From a virus, in IMG/VR virus record IMGVR_UViG_3300043673_000021, positions 1-64,000 of that record: a stretch of 64,000 bases of DNA; one strand, 5' to 3'. Both the position numbers and the translations under genes were made by a program. The notes under the pieces are model-generated. The model was not told the origin of the DNA and did no database searches. It saw nothing but the letters and a program-made list of their open reading frames with translations. Positions within the stretch are counted from its first letter, which is position 1. Each line of letters starts with the position of its first letter. This document shows, piece after piece, positions 56,455 to 64,000 of this stretch.

Positions 56455-56708
56455 TTGGCCTCCATCATTCGTTCGAGCGCGGCAATCTCCGCATCAGTGA
56501 CGATCTGCCATTGCTCGGGGTATTTGTCCAGAAGTCTCAGCGCCGTATCCCAGTAGACGAACTTAGATTGGTCGTATTCGTTACCCGTGATGAACGGGAT
56601 GTCGATAATCTCGAACTTCCGACCGCCAGGGAGCCCGACGTGGGTTCCGGGGGCTGTCAGCGCCTCATCTCTCGTTCCGGCGATACAGACTAGCCAGGAT
56701 TTGCTCAT
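56451..56708 (-). CDS. Hypothetical protein
   Basis: 85 aa. WLVCIAGTRDEALTAPGTHV, FEIIDIPFITGNEYDQSKFV and a helical end (TDAEIAALERMMEAK). The start lies seven bases after the upstream stop. Not recognised. Confidence 0.45.
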   Translation of the reverse strand: MSKSWLVCIAGTRDEALTAPGTHVGLPGGRKFEIIDIPFITGNEYDQSKFVYWDTALRLLDKYPEQWQIVTDAEIAALERMMEAK

Positions 56709-56715
56709 ATGTCGT

Positions 56716-57189
56716 TCACCGCTTGTATTCCTGGATGTATGTCCCGCAAACGCCGCACGACACATACCAAGGATTACCTTGCGTTCGGAATGTGTTACCT
56801 TGCGTTCGGAATGTGTAGGTTACGCCCTCGCCACATTTGGGACAGGGCAATAGGCCCGAACTTACATCCGATGACTTACGCGCGCCAAAGGAAAGCCAGT
56901 CCAGCAAACAAGGGTCTTCTTTGTCCTTGCCAAAATGAAACCCAGCCAGAGCGAAGTGTGTCCTGATGCCACGCTCTGGCTTACCTCCTCTGTCATACCA
57001 GTAGGCTATGTCCGCGCACGTTTCCGCAGTTTGACGTACCACGGTTTTTGTCCACTGTTCCACGTCGGCAGAATCACTGACCTTTAGCCGATCGATCTCC
57101 TCGATCAGTTCAAGTACGGCTTTACCGAATCCCTCGGCAATACAGTCCTGCCCTAATAGCTTGAGTTGCGCTATGCGTTCTTTTGTCAT
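56716..57189 (-). CDS. Hypothetical protein with C-terminal zinc ribbon
   Basis: 157 aa. Helical N-terminal part (IAQLKLLGQDCIAEGFGKAV, LELIEEIDRLKV, TCADIAYWYD). The C-terminus has a ribbon CPKCGEGVTYTF ... CGVCGTYI; between the two Cys pairs the peptide TFRTQGN occurs twice owing to a 21-bp duplication. Not recognised. Confidence 0.5.
   Translation of the reverse strand: MTKERIAQLKLLGQDCIAEGFGKAVLELIEEIDRLKVSDSADVEQWTKTVVRQTAETCADIAYWYDRGGKPERGIRTHFALAGFHFGKDKEDPCLLDWLSFGARKSSDVSSGLLPCPKCGEGVTYTFRTQGNTFRTQGNPWYVSCGVCGTYIQEYKR
56774..56815 (-). repeat. 21-bp perfect tandem duplication inside a gene
   Basis: Two identical 21-base units (56774-56794 and 56795-56815) repeat seven codons within the zinc-ribbon loop of the 157-aa protein. 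The frame is kept. Confidence 0.9.
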
Positions 57190-57434
57190 TGCGGACCCCT
57201 TCGCATCCTATTGATCGCGGCGACGGCCTTCATGTTCACGCCCTTATCGCTGGGCACGCATTCGGAAAGCTCGACCTTTGCAACCGCGAATCTTCTATTC
57301 GGCTTGCCAAGCGCCATCGCCTGAATAAGGTATGCGGCCTTGTTCGCGCCCTCCGCACTATCGTGGGAGCCGTCGATCAGCGTCGGGTTATCGTACTGAT
57401 CAAGTTCAGCGAGCCAGTATTGAGGCGTTCTCAT
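57186..57434 (-). CDS. Hypothetical protein
   Basis: 82 aa. TPQYWLAELDQYDNPTLIDG, SAEGANKAAYLIQAMALG and FAVAKVELSECVPSDKG; a small alpha/beta protein. The stop overlaps the next start by ATGA-type coupling. Not recognised. Confidence 0.5.
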   Translation of the reverse strand: MRTPQYWLAELDQYDNPTLIDGSHDSAEGANKAAYLIQAMALGKPNRRFAVAKVELSECVPSDKGVNMKAVAAINRMRRGPQ

Positions 57435-57658
57435 GAGAAATGCGCCCCCTCTCCTTCATCGAAAGCGAATACGCAGTGACCACCGCGATAGATCGACGGG
57501 TTTTGCTTGGTGATGATACGGATCGCCCTCTCTCTTGTTTGGCAACTGCCATCGGTTGTGCCAATCTCGGCGAGTAGTTGTTCGCGTGCAGCGGCGACGG
57601 ACTCAGCGTGTGCCGCCGCAAGGAAGGTGTGATGATCGCCCCATGTATAGAGGTTCAT
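57431..57658 (-). CDS. Hypothetical protein
   Basis: 75 aa, start by ATGA overlap. MNLYTWGDHHTFLAAAHAES, AREQLLAEIG and ITKQNPSIYRGGHCVFAFDE. Resembles small phage proteins that begin with a short YxWGxHxTF-like motif. Function unknown. Confidence 0.5.
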   Translation of the reverse strand: MNLYTWGDHHTFLAAAHAESVAAAREQLLAEIGTTDGSCQTRERAIRIITKQNPSIYRGGHCVFAFDEGEGAHFS

Positions 57659-57972
57659 TTCTCCTCCAAGTTCCGCGCGGCAAATAGCCACTCCGGAGCA
57701 CCACTGAATTGATGCATACCTTCGCGTAACCACCATTCGACGGAGCGAGCGAGGATCGCGCGGAGTTTGGCTATCTCGGCATCACGCTCGGCCAATGCGC
57801 GTTTACCTTCGTGCAGGCAATCCTCATAGTTAGCCAACCGCCATTGAAGGACGTTTAGGTTATCGGATGTCCCGCACTGTTCGCCAGTTAACGCGATGAG
57901 TCTAACCTGAATATCAGACAAGTTATTCTGCGCTTCATTCCAGTGATGTCGCGCCAATTCTAAAGGCGTCAT
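57655..57972 (-). CDS. Hypothetical coiled-coil protein
   Basis: 105 aa, largely one helix (TPLELARHHWNEAQNNLSDI, LHEGKRALAERDAEIAKLRA). Coupled to both neighbours by ATGA overlaps. Not recognised. Confidence 0.5.
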   Translation of the reverse strand: MTPLELARHHWNEAQNNLSDIQVRLIALTGEQCGTSDNLNVLQWRLANYEDCLHEGKRALAERDAEIAKLRAILARSVEWWLREGMHQFSGAPEWLFAARNLEEK

Positions 57973-58187
57973 AGATAACTGTCCTCATTTTTGCCGTCCT
58001 TATTGCACACCCGACACGGCGTTGGCGGGTCTCCGTGAATGCACTCATCTTGACCGTGACAAAGATCATCGATACATGTGACCATCCAGCCTCTGCCGCC
58101 GCAATTCCAGCAACCGCGACTCTCGAAATCCTCCCACTCTTCGCGGGTCGGCTGCTCATCGTCTAGGGGGTTTAATTCAAAGCCCAT
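57969..58187 (-). CDS. Small zinc-finger protein
   Basis: 72 aa. CWNCGGRGWMVTC, DLCHGQDECIHG and CRVCNKDG give a DnaJ-like double zinc site (CxxCxGxG type). Small free-standing versions are common in phages. Function unknown. Confidence 0.55.
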   Translation of the reverse strand: MGFELNPLDDEQPTREEWEDFESRGCWNCGGRGWMVTCIDDLCHGQDECIHGDPPTPCRVCNKDGKNEDSYL

Positions 58188-58479
58188 TCGTGCCCTCCTT
58201 CGGAATCACCATCGAAATCGACTCCCGCATCCTCAACTTCACAACCTCCGCCGTCAGCCGTTGAAGTTGGAGACTGCGCACCTGCTCAAAGCTGCCCAGC
58301 ATGCTGAGGATGTCGTGCTGGAGGGTTGCGTTCGCCGCGCGTAGGTCGGTGACATCGCCCTCAAGAACATCAGCCGCGTATTCGAGGGAGCGCTGATAGA
58401 GCATGTGGGCGAGTGCGTAGAGTGTGGCGTCGTTCATGGCGATGCGGGCTAGGCCTTCGTTTTGATCTTTGATATTCAT
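58177..58479 (-). CDS. Hypothetical helical protein
   Basis: 100 aa, start by ATGA. Almost all helix (GLARIAMNDATLYALAHMLY, VTDLRAANATLQHDILSMLG, LQLQRLTAEVVKLRMRESI). Coiled-coil likely. Not recognised. Confidence 0.5.
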   Translation of the reverse strand: MNIKDQNEGLARIAMNDATLYALAHMLYQRSLEYAADVLEGDVTDLRAANATLQHDILSMLGSFEQVRSLQLQRLTAEVVKLRMRESISMVIPKEGTNGL

Positions 58480-58778
58480 GGCTTGAGCACCTCTACCTTC
58501 ACCCACTCACCCGGCGCGAAGCATTGTGACAGTCTCGATTCATCGCCAGTGAAGAAGTAGAGCTTTGATCTGTCGCTGAAACAAAGCGCTCCCGCTCGTG
58601 TGATCTGATAGTTTTCCAGCGCTTTCGCGCGAGCCTTACTGCCATCTTTGAGGGTTACTTCGTATATCTGGAATTTCTCATTCACCCGCGAATGCCATGA
58701 AGAAAACATTCCGCAGAGGCAGAACAAAACAAGCCCGGCAGTCGGCATCACGACCATTAACCAAACCTCGCGGCTCAT
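58476..58778 (-). CDS. Small membrane protein
   Basis: 100 aa, start at the ATGA overlap. An N-terminal membrane helix (WLMVVMPTAGLVLFCLCGMF) is followed by a soluble beta-like part (FQIYEVTLKDGSKARAKALE, SKLYFFTGDESRLSQCFAPG). One of the few membrane proteins of the early operon; perhaps a superinfection or host-takeover factor. Unproven. Confidence 0.5.
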   Translation of the reverse strand: MSREVWLMVVMPTAGLVLFCLCGMFSSWHSRVNEKFQIYEVTLKDGSKARAKALENYQITRAGALCFSDRSKLYFFTGDESRLSQCFAPGEWVKVEVLKP

Positions 58779-59017
58779 CGTTTCCACCTCGAACTCAGCT
58801 TCGGGTCGAACCTCGGCTTCACCTCGGGCAGGTCGGTCTTACCGGGCTCAACCCTTAGCCAGCACTGGCCATAGTCTGCTGTCCTGCCGTTAGCCCATCT
58901 AACGAACGCGGTATGTGCACAGACAGAAAGAACCGTGCCAATCTGCTTTTGGTTAAAGATGTCTACTCCTTTGTCAATCGCGTCTTCATTTAGGCGCACC
59001 TGTGATCCGCGCGTCAT
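58775..59017 (-). CDS. Hypothetical protein
   Basis: 80 aa. MTRGSQVRLNEDAIDKGVDI, then IGTVLSVCAHTAFVRWANGR and a basic end; SH3-like beta barrel is possible from the short beta pattern. ATGA overlaps on both sides. Not recognised. Confidence 0.5.
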   Translation of the reverse strand: MTRGSQVRLNEDAIDKGVDIFNQKQIGTVLSVCAHTAFVRWANGRTADYGQCWLRVEPGKTDLPEVKPRFDPKLSSRWKR

Positions 59018-59586
59018 GCGACTGTTTCCTCCCTCTCAAACATTGACCCCTCCCGAATACTCGCTACCTTTTCCGGCCATGTAACCGGCATGCCTGTGGC
59101 GGTCTGGTTAATTGCTTCCCATCGGCGCTTGTCTTGTTTGTAAATCGCCTGTTCTCTACGAAGCAAATCATCCTGCTTGCCCCAATTGGCGGCATTGTGG
59201 CCCTTGACCGTTGCCGCGAGTGCCCACCCCGCTCCTCGTAAACTTGCGCCGGACTCTTCAGTGAGCGTGTAAGTTAGAATCTTCCGGCCGCCCATCTCGA
59301 ACCAGATACGACGGCAAGCTCCATAGAGAAGGGAATTGCAATTCCGTGGCGCTTCGGGTAGAACACAGGCGCGGAGAACTTCAGCCGTAAAGCCATCCAT
59401 TAACGTCGCTGAAAGAGGATTGCCGACGATGGCAACACCTACTATCTGCGGACCGAGCGCAACAGCGATTGCAAACTTTCCACCGTCTCGCGACGTGCGC
59501 AGGTTATGACGATGGAAGATCTCCACGAAGTCATTTGCCTTGCGCAACGTGCACGGAACGACGCGAAGTTTGTCCGCTGGAACCAT
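59014..59586 (-). CDS. XF1762-family protein
   Basis: 190 aa from ATG in a TGATG overlap. It matches the XF1762 phage family: LRVVPCTLRKANDFVEIFHR, GPQIVGVAIVGNPLSATLMD, TAEVLRACVLPEAPRNCNSL, LYGACRRIWFEMGGRKILTY and GASLRGAGWALAA. The fold is thought to be acyltransferase-like (GNAT). Its target is unknown. It lies between a small gene and the helicase-methyltransferase. Confidence 0.8.
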   Translation of the reverse strand: MVPADKLRVVPCTLRKANDFVEIFHRHNLRTSRDGGKFAIAVALGPQIVGVAIVGNPLSATLMDGFTAEVLRACVLPEAPRNCNSLLYGACRRIWFEMGGRKILTYTLTEESGASLRGAGWALAATVKGHNAANWGKQDDLLRREQAIYKQDKRRWEAINQTATGMPVTWPEKVASIREGSMFEREETVA

Positions 59587-59825
59587 CAGCGGGTCGCCTC
59601 CCCAAACAAACTCGCCTGCCCAACCGGCGCTACCTCGCCGCCCAACTCGCGCCGCCATTCGTCCAGTGACACCGTCGTGTGGCCGAAGTCCGTACCGTTG
59701 ATCGAGGTGCGATAGCGGACGGACTGCGCATCGACGGCAACCACGGTTCGCTGGTAGACTCCGGGCTTCGGGCGCAGTTCGAGGATGTCGCCGGGGGATG
59801 GATTGCTGGCTATGGAACGGGTCAT
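59586..59825 (-). CDS. Hypothetical protein
   Basis: 79 aa, start by ATGA with the methyltransferase gene. Beta-like (PGDILELRPKPGVYQRTVVA, VRYRTSINGTDFGHTTVSLD) and ends EVAPVGQASLFGEATR. Not recognised. The GHTTVSLDEW element resembles small phage proteins near methylases. Confidence 0.5.
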   Translation of the reverse strand: MTRSIASNPSPGDILELRPKPGVYQRTVVAVDAQSVRYRTSINGTDFGHTTVSLDEWRRELGGEVAPVGQASLFGEATR

Positions 59826-62374
59826 GCTGCTGGCTCCTCTTCGGTAGCAATCAGGTCAAATAGCGTCGGCATACTCACCTTCTGTTCGGCGGCTTTGCAG
59901 TAAGCCACGCCATCTTTCCAGTACTGCGGGCTAAGTTCGATTCCGTAACCGCGGCGGCCTTTGAGAATCGCTCGGTAGGGAACGGAGCCAATGCCCGCGA
60001 AGGGGTCCAACACTAAGTCTCCAGGGTTGGAGTATCGGCCAATCAGCCGGTCGATGATATCTAGCTGCAGAGGGCAGACATGGAACTCCTGCCGCTTTCT
60101 AGACTGCTCCATATTGAGCGTCCGTGCCCGCATCACGTCATCCCACATCCATGGCGATTTGACGACAGGCGGCAGAAGCATGAAACTCGCAGGCAAGAGG
60201 CCCTTGTCCTCGAGGGATTGAGCGACGCCGACATGCTGCTCGTAGTCGTATACGTGCGATGCAGAGTACGATTTCCAGAGCTTAGCCAGCGACTCAGAAG
60301 TCATCTCCTGGATTTCTTCCGGAGAGAGGAACCGGTCACCACGGCTACGCCAGAAGCTTGAGGCATCGAACTGCCAGCGTGACCTAGTGTAGTCGTCCTT
60401 CGACTTCACTACTGGAATATCGGCGTAGGCGTTCTTTGTGTCGGTCGGCAGCTTGCGGAATAGCAGAACGTATTCCGGAGAGCCGACGCCCATCTTGGTT
60501 CCGTCCTTGGAGTTCTCGGTCCATCCAAGGCGATAGGTTTGCCCGTTTTCGCGCACCACATCGGTGTCGATCGATATGCGCCCGCAATAACGGAAGCCGT
60601 GCTTCTTGAAGGCGGCGACGCACTTATCGCTGAATTCGTTGACGGTATACATACCGTCGCCACTGACCGACCCGTAAACCAAGCGGTCTTTCGCGTGAAC
60701 GCAACACATCCGGCCCGGCTGCAGGATCCGGAGAAGTTCAGGCGTCAGGAATTCCATCTGCGTGAAGAACCCCTCATCGCCGTCGTTATGGCCGAAGTCG
60801 TTGTACAGTTCCGTGTATTCGTAATGGTCGGAAAACGGCACCGAAGTTACGATTAGATCAACCGAGTTATCAGGCAAATCAAAGCATTCGAAAACGTTGT
60901 CGCGATTGACCGCAGTGAAGAGGTCGCCAGTCTCCGCGCGCCGCTCAAGACTAATCTGTCGGCACATCTCCTCTACCGCGCCGCCGGGGTTTAGCCCGAA
61001 CTCAGCTAGGACGCCTGCCATCTTGGCGCGGAGAACAATGTCTTGTTCCCACTTCCGCATTAGGTCATCGTGGATACTGTCTTCAGACTCCGTGTAGATG
61101 AGGTGGATCTCAACTTCGTGAGTCTGGAGGAAGCGTTGTATTCTCGCGATGGCTTGATAGAAATCGTTGAACTTCCAGCCGATTCCTAAGAAGATTGCCG
61201 AATAGCAATGCCTTTGTAGGTTGCACCCACTTCCAGACAATCGGGGTTTCGTGCCGAAGATCCGAATCCTGCCTTCAGAGAAATCCTTCACTCGTTTCTC
61301 GCGGATTTCAAGATCTTGCGATCCCCAGATGCTTACGATTTCCGGTATGGCCTTGTCTAGCGCCTCGCGCTCGGCTTCGAGGTCATGCCATACCAGCCAA
61401 TTACGATCTGGCCCGCCGTCTTCGATGATCTTCCGCGCGACGGCAACACGATCCTGCAGGCTGTCTCTTTTCTCCCTGCACGCATCCGGCAGACTCAACG
61501 CCGCATCGCGGATCAGCTTCCCTTGTCCCCATGAATCGTAACCCGCCGTCGAATGGTCGACAGGTATACGGTGTCGAATGATCTTGAGCGGCTGGAGATC
61601 ATATCCCGCGTCGCTATGGCCAAGCTCCGATGGCTTGTTAAGGAATACGGCCCAAGTGTTCAGCCATAGGTAGAACTCGCGCGCCTTGTGCGGATGAAGC
61701 TGTAGGTTCCCGGCTTCCTCAGAGTCGCGTTTGAAAAACCTCGTGAGCGCTTGGCCGCTATCCATTACTCCCAGAAAAGCCGCGTAGTGAATCAGTTCCT
61801 TGAAACGATTAGGCGACGGCGTTGCAGTGGCAACGAACTTGAACTGTACCTTGTCAAATAGAGTTAGGAATGTCTGATAGGTTTTGGAGCCGAACGATCT
61901 GAGGATCGAAGCTTCGTCCAAGGAAACGACCGTGAATAGGTTGGGGTCAAGCTGCCCGTCACGGACCCGCTCGTAATTCGTCAGGAAATAGCGATGGCCT
62001 TGCGCGTAGAATTCGGCCCATTCCTGATCGGTGCGAACGTAGACGTAATCGATGCCGAAGAACTCCCGCGCGTCACGGACGAATTCAGCTTTGACCCCGA
62101 GAGGGCAAACGATCAGTCCGGAGCCACCAGGGTTAGCCCCCAGAATGACATGCTGAATCTGGATCTGGATCAGACTCTTGCCGAGTCCGAAAGCCGCGAA
62201 GATCGCCCGGTTACCGCCCCGGATCGCCCACGCTGCGATATCGCGCTGGTGGGGGAATAGCCGTGGGTTCAGTTCGAAGTCACCCACTAATCCTCGGTCG
62301 ACGGCCGTCACGGCCTTAGATCGGAGGAACTTCAGGTACAGCGCTAGGCGTTCGTTTGTTGCTTCTGTCGTCAC
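59822..62374 (-). CDS. SNF2-like helicase fused to a DNA methyltransferase
   Basis: 850 aa from GTG in a TAGTG overlap. The N-terminal half is a superfamily 2 helicase/translocase: AAFGLGKSLIQ (Walker A, K66), VVSLDEASIL (Walker B box, 153-156), VATATPSP (motif III) and QAIARIQR (motif VI, 407-414). The C-terminal half is an amino-methyltransferase: the catalytic motif reads SVPF (511-514) in place of the usual (D/N/S)PP(Y/F), and DPFAGIGSVP (790-799) is the AdoMet-binding FxGxG motif, giving the beta-class order. It may methylate phage DNA as anti-restriction, with the helicase tracking along DNA. The altered motif may reduce or change activity. Confidence 0.85.
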   Translation of the reverse strand: MTTEATNERLALYLKFLRSKAVTAVDRGLVGDFELNPRLFPHQRDIAAWAIRGGNRAIFAAFGLGKSLIQIQIQHVILGANPGGSGLIVCPLGVKAEFVRDAREFFGIDYVYVRTDQEWAEFYAQGHRYFLTNYERVRDGQLDPNLFTVVSLDEASILRSFGSKTYQTFLTLFDKVQFKFVATATPSPNRFKELIHYAAFLGVMDSGQALTRFFKRDSEEAGNLQLHPHKAREFYLWLNTWAVFLNKPSELGHSDAGYDLQPLKIIRHRIPVDHSTAGYDSWGQGKLIRDAALSLPDACREKRDSLQDRVAVARKIIEDGGPDRNWLVWHDLEAEREALDKAIPEIVSIWGSQDLEIREKRVKDFSEGRIRIFGTKPRLSGSGCNLQRHCYSAIFLGIGWKFNDFYQAIARIQRFLQTHEVEIHLIYTESEDSIHDDLMRKWEQDIVLRAKMAGVLAEFGLNPGGAVEEMCRQISLERRAETGDLFTAVNRDNVFECFDLPDNSVDLIVTSVPFSDHYEYTELYNDFGHNDGDEGFFTQMEFLTPELLRILQPGRMCCVHAKDRLVYGSVSGDGMYTVNEFSDKCVAAFKKHGFRYCGRISIDTDVVRENGQTYRLGWTENSKDGTKMGVGSPEYVLLFRKLPTDTKNAYADIPVVKSKDDYTRSRWQFDASSFWRSRGDRFLSPEEIQEMTSESLAKLWKSYSASHVYDYEQHVGVAQSLEDKGLLPASFMLLPPVVKSPWMWDDVMRARTLNMEQSRKRQEFHVCPLQLDIIDRLIGRYSNPGDLVLDPFAGIGSVPYRAILKGRRGYGIELSPQYWKDGVAYCKAAEQKVSMPTLFDLIATEEEPAA

Positions 62375-62601
62375 TACTTAATCCCCCTGATCGCGCGGTA
62401 CCGCTCAAACCAAACATCGGCCTTGGCGTGGTTACTCGACTCGGCCTCCGCCAACTGGAGGCAGACCTTGCCGACCCACATGATGAGAAACTCCCAGCCC
62501 CACTCGGCGATCACCTTGCGGATTGCGGCTGCTGCGAAGTCGCCCGCGCATGCGCTTTGGTACTTACCGTTCTCGCCGCGGACCTTGATTTGGACGGTCA
62601 T
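62374..62601 (-). CDS. Hypothetical small protein
   Basis: 75 aa, start at the ATGA overlap. MTVQIKVRGENGKYQSACAG, DFAAAAIRKVIAEWGWEFLI and KVCLQLAEAES. Compact alpha/beta. Not recognised. Its initiation region (GGAGGAGAGACAAATG) resembles the cassette at 48 kb. Confidence 0.5.
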   Translation of the reverse strand: MTVQIKVRGENGKYQSACAGDFAAAAIRKVIAEWGWEFLIMWVGKVCLQLAEAESSNHAKADVWFERYRAIRGIK

Positions 62602-62894
62602 TTGTCTCTCCTCCATGCCTTAACGAACGATGGGACGTCCTGCACGTTCTCAATCAAACTCCATTGCCCGCGCCACATCTTCTGAAACTTCATTTCGTCC
62701 GGCGTAAGCTTTCGCTTGCATGGATCTTGATTAGGGTTCTTGACCTCAACGAGATAGTTGCTGAGGTCGCAACCGATCAAAAGATCCGGACATCCTTTGC
62801 CCATTGCGGCCAGTGATAGCACTGTGCATCCCAACGCCTCGAAGGCCGTCACGATATCTGGATGGTTGTCGTCTACTCGCGCTGCTCGTCGCAT
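62598..62894 (-). CDS. VRR-NUC / resolvase-type nuclease
   Basis: 98 aa. The PD-(D/E)xK core is clear: GKGCPDLLIG (D37) and YLVEVKN (E50, K52), followed by LTPDEMKFQKMWRGQWSLI. An N-terminal helix DIVTAFEALGCTVLSLA matches VRR-NUC and phage Holliday-junction nucleases. It would cut branched DNA in replication or recombination. It precedes the helicase-methyltransferase by one small gene. Confidence 0.85.
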   Translation of the reverse strand: MRRAARVDDNHPDIVTAFEALGCTVLSLAAMGKGCPDLLIGCDLSNYLVEVKNPNQDPCKRKLTPDEMKFQKMWRGQWSLIENVQDVPSFVKAWRRDK

Positions 62895-62971
62895 TCAAGA
62901 TCCTCAGGTTTACAGCTCCAAAACTATTAAACAAGAGCCGAGTTGTCCCGGCCCTGTCCTTGCCTTCCGTC

Positions 62972-63883
62972 TTAGATGGACCCCAAGAGAACATCCAGCC
63001 CGAGATTCTCGCCGATGGCCGATGCCGCCAACTTGAACGCATCCGAGAGCAATTCTGCGGGACGATACAGCTTGTAGATGAAGCGCAACTTTCCGCCATT
63101 CACGCGAAACCGAAGGCGAGCCTCAATTGACACCGGCTTCTCGCCGAAGAACACCGGAATGAGGATCGTGAACGCATCCGGTATCTCCATGTCGCCAGCT
63201 TGCCCAACGCCAGCCGTGACGACCTCCTGGTAAGCGAACTTAACAGCGCCACTCTTCGGCGTTACCTTGGAGGCAAAGTTCATTTCAACGGTTGCGGTCA
63301 GGTCACGCGCAACCTCCAGCATTGTGGCTGGCGAGGGGGTAGAAATGTCCCTGAAATTATCCTCGATAAATTCGGCAAACTCTGCTTGCTGAATCTCCTT
63401 CTCGTTCTTTGCCATCCAGAGGTTCCACTGTTCTGATGTGCGCAAGATAAGCGTAGCCTGATGGTCAAGAAACTCTGCGCCCGCTACCGTGTAGGTCGCC
63501 TCAGAGGTGACCCAAGTAGCCCCTGCGGTTTCCGGTTCTGCAGCGGGGAGTGCCTTCGGCGCGTCGTTTGCGCAGTGGTAGTCCAGCACGGCGCGAAAAC
63601 TCATTGCCTTCGGATCGGCGAAGACTCGGGTCCGGCTGTCCTGGTACAACTTGATGTACTTGCAGAAGCTGTCCGCATCCGTCAGCCCCACTGCCGCTTT
63701 GATGTGCTCCGGCTTGCGCTTCGGGAGCCCGTAGGGATACTTCTCATTCAGCAACGAAACCATCCTGGAATCGTTGGGCACAATCGCGAACGGGATCTCC
63801 GTAGCGTCAGTGATGGGCTTTCCCAGCTTTTGGCCGAGGGATACCGCCTCAGTCAAAAAAGCCGCGTTCTTATCGTCTGCCAT
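62972..63883 (-). CDS. DUF2303 protein (YfdQ-like)
   Basis: 303 aa. The DUF2303 pattern is present: PFAIVPNDSRMVSLLNEKYP, ADSFCKYIKLYQDSRTRVFA, FRAVLDYHCA, AEFLDHQATLILRTSEQWNLW, QQAEFAEFIEDNFRDI, and the C-terminal IPVFFGEKPVSIEARLRFRV. The family is common beside phage single-strand annealing and recombination genes; its role is not established. The start overlaps the upstream gene by 14 bases. A 78-base gap before the nuclease gene shows no obvious promoter. Confidence 0.85.
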   Translation of the reverse strand: MADDKNAAFLTEAVSLGQKLGKPITDATEIPFAIVPNDSRMVSLLNEKYPYGLPKRKPEHIKAAVGLTDADSFCKYIKLYQDSRTRVFADPKAMSFRAVLDYHCANDAPKALPAAEPETAGATWVTSEATYTVAGAEFLDHQATLILRTSEQWNLWMAKNEKEIQQAEFAEFIEDNFRDISTPSPATMLEVARDLTATVEMNFASKVTPKSGAVKFAYQEVVTAGVGQAGDMEIPDAFTILIPVFFGEKPVSIEARLRFRVNGGKLRFIYKLYRPAELLSDAFKLAASAIGENLGLDVLLGSI

Positions 63884-64000
63884 TAGTTTCTTTCTCCTTC
63901 TCGAAATCGAGTTGCTCTTGATTGGGGTCGTCGCGCGTCAGATGGTTGTCTTCCGACACGAAGAAAATGCTGGAACCCTGCGACGGTTGCGGCTCCTTGA
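63870..64000 (-). CDS. Hypothetical protein, C-terminus only (cut by window edge)
   Basis: The last 42 codons of a gene entering from the right edge: it includes EPQPSQGSSIFFVSEDNHLT and QEQLDFEKEKETNG before TAA, and overlaps the DUF2303 start by 14 bases. Hydrophilic and acidic. The identity cannot be given. Confidence 0.5.
   Translation of the reverse strand, partial: KEPQPSQGSSIFFVSEDNHLTRDDPNQEQLDFEKEKETNGRR

Noticed and set aside
1-64000. tRNA genes and CRISPR arrays
   Set aside because: No cloverleaf with a GTTCGANTC arm and no regularly spaced repeats were seen by eye. A tRNA scan would be decisive.

Overview
The window reads as most of the genome of a long-tailed, double-stranded DNA phage or prophage with an HK97-type head and a siphovirus-type tail. 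Nearly all of it can be assigned to phage modules, and no bacterial housekeeping gene is visible. The host cannot be named from sequence alone. Short secreted proteins with leaders ending in YGQ-like cleavage sites, strong AGGAG ribosome sites and moderately high G+C are compatible with a soil bacterium such as an Acidobacteriota, but that is inference. A serine recombinase and repeated operator-like sites suggest a temperate lifestyle. Genes run off both ends, so the genome is not complete here.

Layout. (1) 1-5.6 kb, minus strand: the distal end of the late operon, with secreted LamG-type proteins, an N-acetylglucosaminidase-type endolysin, a DUF3309-like mini membrane protein, a holin-like protein and small unknowns. 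(2) 5.6-25 kb, minus strand: the tail. It holds a pectate-lyase-fold fibre (1640 aa), a gpJ-like tip protein (1209 aa), an NlpC/P60 peptidase, DUF2163/BR0599 and DUF2460 hub proteins, a homing-type HNH gene, the tape measure (1046 aa), a frameshifted G/GT tail-chaperone pair, the tail tube and head-tail joining proteins. (3) 25-35.6 kb, minus strand: the head. It holds the major capsid protein, a His-rich scaffold candidate, a prohead protease fused to a 2H phosphoesterase, a portal-MuF fusion, and the large and small terminase subunits. (4) 35.6-39 kb, minus strand: small regulators, including a stand-alone LuxR-type HTH and an IS630-type HTH. (5) 37.2-40.6 kb: a control region with six copies of an 18-bp pseudo-palindrome, two small plus-strand genes and the recombinase. 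(6) 40.6-44.5 kb, plus strand: a short early operon led by two similar promoters, with a DUF932 protein. (7) 44.5-64 kb, minus strand: a densely overlapping early operon with DUF2303, a VRR-NUC nuclease, a helicase-methyltransferase fusion, an XF1762-family protein, a ParB-like protein, an HD-domain protein, DUF4326, an HNH nuclease, a replication initiator, a RlaP-type nucleotidyltransferase and many small Cys-rich proteins.

The genes fit together as follows. The right-hand minus operon would prepare and copy DNA. The central switch, with its repeated operators, would choose between early and dormant states. The left-hand minus operon packages DNA (terminase, portal), builds and matures the head (protease, scaffold, capsid), builds the tail and lyses the cell. 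Starts were mostly chosen from ATGA, GTGA, TGATG or TAATG stop/start overlaps, which occur at dozens of junctions.

The most unusual points are the capsid protease carrying an intact 2H phosphoesterase domain; an in-frame 79-codon zinc-ribbon frame directly behind the amber stop of the capsid gene, with no start codon of its own; the unflagged -1 frameshift tail-chaperone extension; and the six-site operator family.
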